A stretch of DNA of 64,000 nucleotides, from contig CM069880.1 of the NCBI GenBank assembly GCA_036172665.1, forward strand, positions 1,552,501-1,616,500, written 5' to 3'. The position numbers and the translations under genes are program-made. The notes under the pieces were generated by a model. That model worked only from the letters and a program-made list of their open reading frames with translations. It ran no database searches and was not told where the DNA came from. Numbering within the stretch: position 1 is the stretch's first letter; each line of letters starts with the position of its first letter. Shown here in pieces: positions 1 through 10,757 of this stretch. This DNA is from Prosopocoilus inquinatus (taxonomy: Eukaryota; Arthropoda; Insecta; Coleoptera; Lucanidae).

Positions 1-149
1 GAGTTACTGGAGTCCATCCAAACGTCAAATAACATGATAGATGAGTAAGGATCGATTAGATACATCACAGGAACAACGCTAATACGTGTTGTTTCGTTTA
101 AAACTATTTCCAGCTCCTGCTGCGTCCAAAAACTTCGTATCTCACATCA
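1..149 (+). repeat. Reference satellite monomer (phase 1-149)
   Basis: First complete monomer, used here to define phase. Order of landmarks: gagttactggagtcc (1-15), aaataacat (26-34), variable gatagatgagtaagg (35-50), ggatcgattag (49-59), cacaggaacaacgctaat (66-83), gtgttgtttcg (86-96), tttaaaactatttccag (97-113), a variable codon-like slot (114-119), ctgcgtcc (119-126), variable gaaaac/gagaac/caaaaac (127-132) and tctcacatca (140-149). A consensus has 31 C, 28 G and 9 CpG. Main variable points among copies: phase 2, 19-20 (cg/cc), 35-46, 55-56 (att/ttt/ctt), 84-85 (acg/gcg/atg), 97 (ttta/ttca), 111 (c/t), 115-118 and 127-135. These variants are what define the higher-order repeats. Confidence 0.95.
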
Positions 150-2083
150 GAATTACTAGAGTCTATCGAAACGTCAAATAACATGATAGATGAGTAAGGA
201 TCGATTAGATACATCACAGGAACAACGCTAATGCGTGCTGTTTCGTTTAAAACTATTTCCAGCTTCTGCTGCGTCCGAAAATTTCGTATCTCACATCAGT
301 GTTACTGGAGTCCATCGAAACTTCAAATAACATAGTAGATAAGTAAGGATCGATTAGATACATCACAGGAACAACGCTAATACGTGTTGTTTCGTTTAAA
401 ACTATTTCCAGCTTCTGCTGCGTCCGAGAACTTCGTATCTCACATCAGGGTTACTTTAGTCCATCCAAACGTCAAATAACATGACAGATAAGTAAGGATC
501 GATTAGATACATCACAGGAACAACGCTAATACGTGTTGTTTCGTTCAAAACTATTTCCAGCTTCTGCTGCGTCCGAGAACTTTGTATCTCACATCAGAGT
601 TACTGGAGTCCGTCCAAACGTCAAATAATATGATAGATGAGTAAGGATCGATTAGATACATCACAGGAACAACGCTAATATGTGTTGTTTCGTTTAAAAC
701 TATTTCCAGCTGCTGCTGCGTCCGAAAATTTCGTATCTCACATTAGAGTTACTGGAGTCCATCGAAACGTCAAATAACATAGTAGCTAAGTAAGGATCGA
801 TTAGATACATCACAGGAACAACGCTAATACGTGTTGTTTCGTTCAAAACTATTTCCAGCTTCTGCTGCGTCCGTAAACTTTGTATCTCACATCAGAGTTA
901 CTGGAGTCCATCCAAACGTCAAATAACATGATAGATAAGTAAGGATCGATTAGATACAGCACAGGAACAACTCTAATACATGTTGTTTCGCTTAAAACTA
1001 TTTCCAGATCCTGCTGCGTCCCAAAACTTTGTATCTCACATCACACTTACTGGAGTCCATCCAAACGTCAAATAACATGTTAGATAAGTAAGGATCGTTT
1101 AGATACATCACAGGAACAACGCTAATGCGTGTTGTTTCATTTACAACTGTTTCCAGCTTCTGCTGCGTCCGAGAACTTCGTATCTCACATCAGGGTTACT
1201 GGAGTCCATCCAAACGTCAAATAACATGATAGATAAGTAAGGATCGATTAGATACAGCACAGGAACAACGCTAATGCGTGTTGTTTCGTTCAAAACTAAT
1301 TCCAGCTTCTGCTGTGTCCGAGAACTTTGTATCTCACATCAGAGTTACTGGAGTCCGTCCAAACGTCAAATAACATGATAGATGAGTAAGGATCGATTAG
1401 ATACATCACAGGAACAACGCTAATATGTGTTGTTTCGTTTAAAACTATTTCCAGCTGCTGCTGCGTCCGAAAATTTCGTATCTCACATTAGAGTTACTGG
1501 AGTCCATCGAACCGTCAAATAACATAGTAGCTAAGTAAGGATCGATTAGATACATCACAGGAACAACGCTAATACGTTTTGTTTCGTTTAAAACTATTTC
1601 CAGCTCCTGCTGCGTCCAAAAACTTTGTATCTCACATCAGACTTACTGGAGTCCATCCAAACGTCAAATAACATGTTAGATAAGTAAGGATCGTTTAGAT
1701 ACATCACAGGAACAACGCTAATACGTGTTGCTTCGTTCAAAACTATTTCCAGCTTCTGCTGCGTCCGAGAACTTTGTATCTCACATCAGAGTTACTGGAG
1801 TCCATCCTAACGTCAAATAACATGATAGATGAGTAAAGATCGATTAGATACATCACAGGAACAACGCTAATACGTGTTGTTTCGTTTAAAACTATTTCCA
1901 GCTCCTGCTGCGTCCAAAAACTTCGTATCTCACATCAGAATTACTAGAGTCCATCGAAACGTCAAATAACATGATAGATGAGTAAGGATCGATTAGATAC
2001 ATCACAGGAACAACGCTAATGCGTGTTGTTTCGTTTAAAACTATTTCCAGCTTCTGCTGCGTCCGAAAATTTCGTATCTCACA

Positions 2084-2116
2084 ACACATGGACTCCAGTA
2101 ACTCACTGGAGTCCAT
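2084..2116 (+). repeat. Inverted-segment scar forming an 11-bp perfect hairpin
   Basis: Where an ordinary monomer junction reads tcacatcagagttactgg, this one carries a replaced stretch, a net gain of 13 bp. Bases 2088-2104 are the exact reverse complement of the first 17 bases of the monomer (gagttactggagtccat). With the following direct copy they form an inverted repeat: atggactccag (2088-2098), a 7-base loop, ctggagtccat (2106-2116). It is the only minus-oriented monomer fragment I see in the window. The likely cause is a template switch or fold-back replication event. Its +13 length also rejoins the minus-strand frame of two neighbouring monomers. Confidence 0.9.
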
Positions 2117-2696
2117 CGATACTTCAAATAACATAGTAGATAAGTAAGGATCGATTAGATACATCACAGGAACAACGCTAATACGTGTTGTTTTGTTTAA
2201 AACTATTTCCAGCTTCTGCTGCGTCCGAGAACTTCGTATCTCACATCAGGGTTACTGGAGTCCATCCAAACGTCAAATAACATGATAGATAAGTTAGGAT
2301 CGATTAGATACATCACAGGGACAACGCTAATACGTGTTGTTTCGTTCAAAACTATTTCCAGCTTCTGCTGCGTCCGAGAACTTTGTATCTCACATCAGAG
2401 TTACTGGAGTCCGTCCAAACGTCAAATAACATGATAGATGAGTAAGGATCGATTAGATACATCACAGGAACAACGCTAATATGTGTTGTTTCGTTTAAAA
2501 CTATTTAAAGCTGCTGCTGCGTCCGAAAATTTCGTATCTCACATTAGAGTTACTGGAGTCCATCGAAACGTCAAATAACATAGTAGCTAGTAAGGATCGA
2601 TTAGATACATCACAGGAACAACGCTAATACGTGTTGTTTCGTTCAAAACTATTTCCAGATTCTGCTGCGTCCGTAAACTTTGTATCTCACATCAGA

Positions 2697-3699
2697 GTTA
2701 CTGGAGTCCATCCAAACGTCAAATAACTTGATAGATGAGTAAGGATCGATTAGATACATCACAGGAACAACGCTAATACGTGTTGTTTCGTTTAAAACTA
2801 TTTCTAGCTTCAGCTGCGTCCGAGAACTTCGTATCTCACATCAAAGTTACTGGAGTCCATCGAAAAGCCAAGTAACATGATAGATGAGTAAGGATCGATT
2901 AGATACATCACAGGAACAACGCTAATGCGTGTTGTTTCGTTTAAAACTATTTCCAGCTTCTGCTGCGTCCGAAAATTTCGTATCTCACATCCAAGTTACT
3001 GGAGTCCATCGAAACGCCACATAACATGATAGATGAGTAAGGATCGATTAGATACATCACAGGAACAACGCTAATGCGTGTTGTTTCGTTTAAAACTATT
3101 TCCAGCTTCTGCTGCGTCCGAGAACTTCGTATCTCACATCAGGGTTACTGGAGTCCATCCAAACGTCAAATAACATGATAGATAAGTAAGGATCGATTAG
3201 ATACATCACAGGAACAACGCTAATGCGTGTTGTTTCGTTTAGAACTATTTCTAGCTTCTGCTGCGTCCGAGAACTTCGTATCTCACATCAGGGTTACTGG
3301 AGTCCATCCAAACGTCAAATAACATGATAGATAAGTAAGGATCGATTAGATACAGCACAGGAACAACGCTAATGCGTGTTGTTTCGTTTAAAACTATTTC
3401 CAGCTTCCGCTGCGTCCGAAAATTTCGTATCTCACATCAGGGTTACTGGAGTCCATCCAAACGTCAAATAACATGATAGATAAGTAAGGATCGATTAGAT
3501 ACATCACAGGAACAACGCTAATGCGTGTTGTTTCGTTTAAAACTATTTCTAGCTTCTGCTGCGTCCGAGAACTTCGTATCTCACATCAAAGTTACTGGAG
3601 TCCATCGAAACGCCAAATAACATGATAGATGAGTAAGGATCGATTAGATACATCACAGGAACAACGCTAATTCGTGTTGTTTCGTTTAAAACTATTTCC
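2697..3699 (+). repeat. Satellite monomers without a clear higher-order period
   Basis: About seven monomers of mixed type. The cttcagctgcg slot type near 2800 is followed by cgccaagtaac and cgccacataac variants, then by three successive monomers that begin gggttactggag (near 3146, 3295 and 3440) and resemble each other. This suggests small local duplications of one or two monomers. No gene or unique sequence is present. Confidence 0.7.
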
Positions 3700-5970
3700 A
3701 GCAGCTGCTGCGTCCGAAAATTTCGTATCTCACATGAGAGTTACTGGAGTCCATCGAAACGTCAAATAACATAGTAGCTAAGTAAGGATCGATTAGATAC
3801 ATCACAGGAACAACGCTAATACGTGTTGTTTCGTTCAAAACTATTTCCAGGTTCTGCTGCGTCCGAGAACTTTGTTTCTCACATCAGATTTACTGGAGTC
3901 CATCCAAACGTAAAATAACATGATAGATGAGTAAGGATCGATTACATACATCACAGGAACAACGCTACTACGTGTTGTTTCGTTTAAAACTATTTCCAGT
4001 TTCTGCTGCGTCCGAAAAAGTCGTATCTCACATCAGAGTTACTGGAGTCCATCCAAACGTCAAATAACATGATAGACGAGTAAGGATCGATTAGATACAT
4101 CACAGGAACAACGCTAATACGTGTTGTTTCGTTTAAAACTATTTCTAGCTTCAGCTGCGTCCGAGAACTTCGTATCTCACATCAAAGTTACTGGAGTCCA
4201 TCGAAACGCCAAATAACATGATAGATGAGTAAGGATCGATTAGATACATCACAGGAACAACGCTGATTCGTGTTGTTTCGTTCAAAACTATTTCCAGGTT
4301 CTGCTGCGTCCGAGAACTTTGTTTCTCACATCAGAGTTACTGGAGTCCATCCAAACGTAAAATAACATGATAGATGAGTAAGGATCGATTACATACATCA
4401 CAGGAACAACGCTAATACGTGTTGTTTCGTTTAAAACTATTTCCAGTTTCTGCTGCGTCCGAAAAAGTCGTATCTCACATCAGAGTTACTAGAGTCCATC
4501 CAAACGTCAAATAACATGTTAGATAAGTAAGGATCGTTTAGATACATCACAGGAACAACGCTAATACGTGTTGTTTCGTTCAAAACTATTTCCAGCTTCT
4601 GCTGCGTCCGAGAACTTCGTAACTCACATCAAAGTTACTGGAGTCCATCCAAACGTCAAATAACATGATAGATGAGTAAGGATCGATTAGATACATCACA
4701 GGAACAACGCTAATACGTGTTGTTTCGTTTAAAACTATTTCCAGCTCCTGCTGCGTCCAAAAACTTCGTATCTCACATCAGAGTTACTGGAGTCCGTCCA
4801 AACGTCAAATAACATGATAGATGAGTATGGATCGATTAGATACAACACAGGAACAACGCTAATATGTGTTGTTTCGTTTAAAACTATTTCCAGCTGCTGC
4901 TGCGTCCGAAAATTTCGTATCTCACATGAGAGTTACTGGAGTCCATCGAAACGTCAAATAACATAGTAGCTAAGTAAGGATCGATTAGATACATCACAGG
5001 AACAACGATAATACGTGTTGTTTCGTTCAGAACTATTTCCAGGTTCTGCTGCGTCCGAGAACTTTGTTTCTCACATCAGAGTTACTGGAGTCCATCCAAA
5101 CTTAAAATAACATGATAGATGAGTAAGGATCGATTACATACATCACAGGAACAACGCTAATACGTGTTGTTTCGTTTAAAACTATTTCCAGTTTCTGCTG
5201 CGTCCGAAAAAGTCGTGTCTCACATCAGAGTTACTGGAGTCCATCCAAACGTCAAATAACATGATAGATGAGTAAGGATCGATTAGATACATCACAGGAA
5301 CAACGCTAATACGTGTTGTTTCGTTTAAAACTATTTCTAGCTTCAGCTGCGTCCGAGAACTTCGTATCTCACATCAAAGTTACTGGAGTCCATCGAAACG
5401 CCAAATAACATGATAGATGAGTAAGGATCGATTAGATACATCACAGGAACAACGCTAATTCGTGTTGTTTCGTTCAAAACTATTTCCAGGTTCTGCTGCG
5501 TCCGAGAACTTTGTTTCTCACATCAGAGTTACTGGAGTCCATCCAAACGTAAAATAACATGATAGATGAGTAAGGATCGATTACATACATCACAGGAACA
5601 ACGCTAATACGTGTTGTTTCGTTTAAAACTATTTCCAGTTTCTGCTGCGTCCGAAAGAGTCGTATCTCACATCAGAGTTACTGGAGTCCATCCAAACTTC
5701 AAATAACATGTTAGATAAGTAAATATCGTATAGATACATCACAGGAACAACGCTAATACGTGTTGTTTCGTTCAAAACTATTTCCAGCTTCTGCTGCGTC
5801 CGAGAACTTTTTATCTCACATCAGAGTTACTGGAGTCCATCCAAACGTCAAATAACATGATAGATGAGTAAGGATCGATTAGATACATCACAGGAACAAC
5901 GCTAATACGTGTTGTTTCGTTTAAAACTATTTCCAGCTCCTGCTGCGTCCAAAAACTTCGTATCTCACAT
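3700..5970 (+). repeat. 8-monomer higher-order repeat, two copies (1,192 bp)
   Basis: Rare variants recur at exactly 1,192 bp (8 x 149): cacatgagagttac at 3731 and 4923, tttgtttctcac at 3874 and 5066 and again at 4321 and 5513, the gccaaataac monomer with the attcg phase-84 variant near 4195 and 5387, and gaaaaagtcg near 4012 and 5204. Within a unit the tttgtttctc monomers lie 447 bp (3 monomers) apart, so the unit itself contains an older 3-monomer duplication. The first copy runs roughly 3,700-4,890 and the second 4,890-5,970. Confidence 0.85.
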
Positions 5971-6442
5971 CAGAGATACTAGAGTCCATCGAAACGTCAA
6001 ATAACATAGTAGATAAGTAAGGATCGCTTAGATACATCACAGGAACAACGTTAATACGTGTTGTTTCGTTCAAAACTATTTCCAGCTTCTGCTGCGTCCG
6101 AAAACTTTGTATCTCACATCAGAGTTACTGGAGTCCATCGAAATGCCAAATAACGTGATAGATGAGTAAGGATCGATTAGATACATCACAGGAACAACGC
6201 TAACGCGTGTTGTTTCGTTTAAAACTATTTCCAGCTTCTGCTGCGTCCGAGAACTTTTTATCTCACATCAGAGTTACTGGAGTCCATCCAAACGTCAAAT
6301 AACATGATAGATGAGTAAGGATCGATTAGATACATCACAGGAACAACGCTAATGCGTGTTGTTTCGTTTAAAACTATTTCCAGCTTCTGCTGCGTCCGAA
6401 AATTTCGTATCTCACATCAAAGTTACTGGAGTCCATCGAAAC
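5971..6442 (+). repeat. Transition monomers before the 12/17-mer HOR family
   Basis: Three monomers joining the 8-mer block to the HOR family that follows. One has a tcgcttag variant with aacgttaat (about 6023-6053), which is a member of the set used later in the HORs. One has aaatgccaaataacgtg near 6141. One ends in catcaaagttac, leading into the gctacataac marker at 6443. Ordinary satellite only. Confidence 0.7.
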
Positions 6443-8227
6443 GCTACATAACATGATAGATGAGTAAGGATCGATTAGATACATCACAGGAACAACGCTA
6501 ATACGTGTTGTTTCGTTTAAAACTATTTCCAGCTCCTGCTGCGTCCAAAAACTTCGTATCTCACATCAGAATTACTAGAGTCCATCGAAACGTCAAATAG
6601 CATGATAGATGAGTAAGGATCGATTAGATACATCACAGGAACAACGCTAATGCGTGTTGTTTCGTTTAAAACTATTTCCAGCTTCTGCTGCGTCCGAAAA
6701 TTTCTTATCTCACATCAGAGTTACTGGAATCCATCGAAACTTCAAATAACATAGTAGATAAGTAAGGATCGATTAGATACATCACAGGAACAACGCTAAT
6801 GCTTGTTGTTTCGTTTAAAACTATTTCTAGCTTCAGCTGCGTCCGAGAACTTCGTAACTCACATCAAAGTTACTGGAGTCCATCGAAACGCCAAATGACA
6901 TGACAGATGAGTAAGGATCGATTAGATACATCACAGGAACAACGCTAATACTTGTTGTTTCGTTTAAAACTATTTCTAGCTTCAGCTGCGTCCGAGAACT
7001 TCGTATCTCACATCAAAGTTACTGGAGTCCATCGAAACGTCAAATAACATAGTAGATAAGTAAGGATCGCTTAGATACATCACAGGAACAACGTTAATAC
7101 GTGTTGTTTCGTTCAAAACTATTTCCAGCTTCTGCTGCGTCCGAAAACTTTGTATCTCACATCAGAGTTACTGGAGTCCATCCAAACGTCAAATAACATG
7201 ATAGATGAGTAAGGATCGATTAGATACATCACAGGAACAACGCTAATACGTGTTGTTTCGTTTAAAACTATTTCTAGCTTCAGCTGCGTCCGAGAACTTT
7301 GTATCTCACATCAGAGTTACTGGAGTCCATCCAAACGTCAAATAACATGTTAGATAAGTAAGGATCGTTTAGATACATTACAGGAACAACGCTAATACGT
7401 GTTGTTTCGTTCAAAACTAATTCCAGCTTCTGCTGTGTCCGAGAACTTTGTATCTCACATCAGAGTTACTGGAGTCCGACCAAACGTCAAATAACATGAT
7501 AGATGAGTAAGGATCGATTAGATACATCACAGGAACAACGCTAATATGTGTTGTTTCGTTTAAAACTATTTCCAGCTGCTGCTGCGTCCGAAAATTTCGT
7601 ATCTCACATTAGAGCTACTGGAGTCCATCGAAACGTCAAATATAGTAGCTAAGTAAGGATCGATTAGATACATCACAGGAACAACGCTAATATGTGTTGT
7701 TTCGTTTAAAACTATTTCCAGCTGCTGCTGCGTCCGAAAATTTCGTATCTCACATTAGAGTTACTGGAGTCCATCGAAACGTCAAATAACATAGTAGCTA
7801 AGTAAGGATCGATTAGATACATCACAGGAACAACGCTAATACGTGTTGTTTCGTTCAAAACTATTTCCAGCTTCTGCTGCGTCCGTAAACTTTGTATCTC
7901 ACATCAGAGTTACTGGAGTCCATCCAAACGTCAAATAACTTGATAGATGAGTAAGGATCGATTAGATACATCACAGGAACAACGCTAATACGTGTTGTTT
8001 CGTTTAAAACTATTTCTAGCTTCAGCTGCGTCCGAGAACTTCTTATCTCACATCAAAGTTACTGGAGTCCATCGAAACGCCAAGTAATATGATAGATGAA
8101 TAAGGATCGATTAGATACATCACAGGAACAACGCTAATGCGTGTTGTTTCGTTTAAAACTATTTCCAGCTTCTGCTGCGTCCGAAAATTTCGTATCTCAC
8201 ATCAAAGTTACTGGAGTCCATCGAAAC
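6443..8227 (+). repeat. 12-monomer HOR unit a (1,785 bp)
   Basis: Bounded by the marker gctacataac at 6443 and 8228. Twelve monomers less the 3-bp deletion caaatatagtagc at 7641 give 1,785 bp. In order it holds the gctcctgctg/caaaaac monomer, the gaattactag monomer with aaatagcatg, a ttcttatctc monomer, a gcttgttg monomer, cgccaaatgacatgacag, the tcgcttag/aacgttaat monomer, catgttagat, gagtccgacc, the ttagagctactgg monomer with the deletion, and gtaaactttg. Unit c (10758-12542) has the same order and length. Confidence 0.9.
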
Positions 8228-10757
8228 GCTACATAACATGATAGATGAGTAAGGATCGATTAGATACATCACAGGAACAACGCTAATACGTGTTGTTTCG
8301 TTTAAAACTATTTCCAGCTCCTGCTGCGTCCAAAAACTTCGTATCTCACATCAGAATTACTAGAGTCCATCGAAACGTCAAATAGCATGATAGATGAGTA
8401 AGGATCGATTAGATACATCACAGGAACAACGCTAATGCGTGTTGTTTCGTTTAAAACTATTTCCAGCTTCTGCTGCGTCCGAAAATTTCTTATCTCACAT
8501 CAGAGTTACTGGAGTCCATCGAAACTTCAAATAACATAGTAGATAAGTAAGGATCGATTAGATACATCACAGGAACAACGCTAATGCTTGTTGTTTCGTT
8601 TAAAACTATTTCTAGCTTCAGCTGCGTCCGAGAACTTCGTAACTCACATCAAAGTTACTGGAGTCCATCGAAACGCCAAATGACATGACAGATGAGTAAG
8701 GATCGATTAGATACATCACAGGAACAACGATAATACTTGTTGTTTCGTTTAAAACTATTTCTAGCTTCAGCTGCTTCCGAGAACTTCGTATCTCACATCA
8801 AAGTTACTGGAGTCCATCGAAACGTCAAATAACATAGTAGATAAGTAAGGATCGCCTAGATACATCACAGGAACAACGTTAATACGTGTTGTTTCGTTCA
8901 AAACTATTTCCAGCTTCTGCTGCGTCCGAAAACTTTGTATCTCACATCAGAGTTACTGGAGTCCATCCAAACGTCAAATAACATGATAGATGAGTAAGGA
9001 TCGATTAGATACATCACAGGAACAACGCTAATACGTGTTGTTTCGTTTAAAACTATTTCCAGCTCCTGCTGCGTCCAAAAACTTCGTATCTCACATCAGA
9101 ATTACTAGAGTCCATCGAAACGTCAAATAGCATGATAGATGAGTAAGGATCGATTAGATACATCACAGGAACAACGCTAATGCGTGTTGTTTCGTTTAAA
9201 ACTATTTCCAGCTTCTGCTGCGTCCGAAAATTTCTTATCTCACATCAGAGTTACTGGAGTCCATCGAAACTTCAAATAACATAGTAGATAAGTAAGGATC
9301 GATTAGATACATCACAGGAACAACGCTAATGCTTGTTGTTTCGTTTAAAACTATTTCTAGCTTCAGCTGCGTCCGAGAACTTCGTAACTCACATCAAAGT
9401 TACTGGAGTCCATCGAAACGCCAAATGACATGACAGATGAGTAAGGATCGATTAGATACATCACAGGAACAACGCTAATACTTGTTGTTTCGTTTAAAAC
9501 TATTTCTAGCTTCAGCTGCGTCCGAGAACTTCGTATCTCACATCAAAGTTACTGGAGTCCATCGAAACGTCAAATAACATAGTAGATAAGTAAGGATCGC
9601 TTAGATACATCACAGGAACAACGTTAATACGTGTTGTTTCGTTCAAAACTATTTCCAGCTTCTGCTGCGTCCGAAAACTTTGTATCTCACATCAGAGTTA
9701 CTGGAGTCCATCCAAACGTCAAATAACATGATAGATGAGTAAGGATCGATTAGATACATCACAGGAACAACGCTAATACGTGTTGTTTCGTTTAAAACTA
9801 TTTCTAGCTTCAGCTGCGTCCGAGAACTTTGTATCTCACATCAGAGTTACTGGAGTCCATCCAAACGTCAAATAACATGTTAGATAAGTAAGGATCGTTT
9901 AGATACATCACAGGAACAACGCTAATACGTGCTGTTTCGTTCAAAACTAATTCCAGCTTCTGCTGTGTCCGAGAACTTTGTATCTCACATCAGAGTTACT
10001 GGAGTCCGACCAAACGTCAAATAACATGATAGATGAGTAAGGATCGATTAGATACATCACAGGAACAACGCTAATATGTGTTGTTTCGTTTAAAACTATT
10101 TCCAGCTGCTGCTGCGTCCGAAAATTTCGTATCTCACATTAGAGCTACTGGAGTCCATCGAAACGTCAAATATAGTAGCTAAGTAAGGATCGATTAGATA
10201 CATCACAGGAACAACGCTAATATGTGTTGTTTCGTTTAAAACTATTTCCAGCTGCTGCTGCGTCCGAAAATTTCGTATCTCACATTAGAGTTACTGGAGT
10301 CCATCGAAACGTCAAATAACATAGTAGCTAAGTAAGGATCGATTAGATACATCACAGGAACAACGCTAATACGTGTTGTTTCGTTCAAAACTATTTCCAG
10401 CTTCTGCTGCGTCCGTAAACTTTTTATCTCACATCAGAGTTACTGGAGTCCATCCAAACGTCAAATAACTTGATAGATGAGTAAGGATCGATTAGATACA
10501 TCACAGGAACAACGCTAATACGTGTTGTTTCGTTTAAAACTATTTCTAGCTTCAGCTGCGTCCGAGAACTTCGTATCTCACATCAAAGTTACTGGAGTCC
10601 ATCGAAACGCCAAGTAATATGATAGATGAGTAAGGATCGATTAGATACATCACAGGAACAACGCTAATGCGTGTTGTTTCGTTTAAAACTATTTCCAGCT
10701 TCTGCTGCGTCCGAAAATTTCGTATCTCACATCAAAGTTACTGGAGTCCATCGAAAC
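8228..10757 (+). repeat. 17-monomer HOR unit b (2,530 bp), 12-mer with an internal 5-mer duplication
   Basis: Same monomer order as unit a, but the first five monomer types occur twice: the gctcctgctg/caaaaac monomer is at about 8321 and again about 745 bp on at 9065, each followed by gaattactag, ttcttatctc, gcttgttg and gccaaatgacatgacag monomers. The 3-bp deletion marker is at 10171. Private variants include gatgaataagg at 8096 and tcgcctag near 8854. The length equals 17 x 149 minus 3. Confidence 0.9.

Larger units (their letters stand above)
1..2696 (+). repeat. Diverged 12-monomer echo at the left edge
   Basis: Monomers at 1-895 correspond in order and by private variants to 1789-2696, an offset of 12 monomers (1,788 bp, then 1,801 after the 13-bp insertion at 2084). 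Shared marks include gctcctgctgcgtccaaaaac followed by gaattactagag (150 and 1938), cttcaaataacatagtagat (near 320 and 2122), gggttac (448 and 2249) and gagtccgtcc (near 605 and 2406). A 5-monomer echo links 605 and 1350. After about 2696 the second copy switches to a different monomer type. The copies differ at many single bases, so this duplication looks older than those on the right. Confidence 0.75.

Noticed and set aside
93..109. CENP-B box
   Set aside because: tttcgtttaaaactatt fits the TTCG, A and first C of the core but lacks GGG, so only 6 of 9 essential bases match.
130..165. Hammerhead ribozyme core on the minus strand, as in some satellites
   Set aside because: CTGATG and CGAA occur in the right order near the monomer junction, but the next base is T where A is required, GAGATAC cannot form stem II, and the base after GAA is G rather than A. 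No full core is seen in the variants I read.
1892..2167. 91-codon open frame on the minus strand
   Set aside because: It exists only because the 13-bp inverted scar makes this monomer 162 bp, a multiple of 3, so the one-monomer open frame is read through two monomers. Its start would be GTG. No promoter, domain or family is recognisable.
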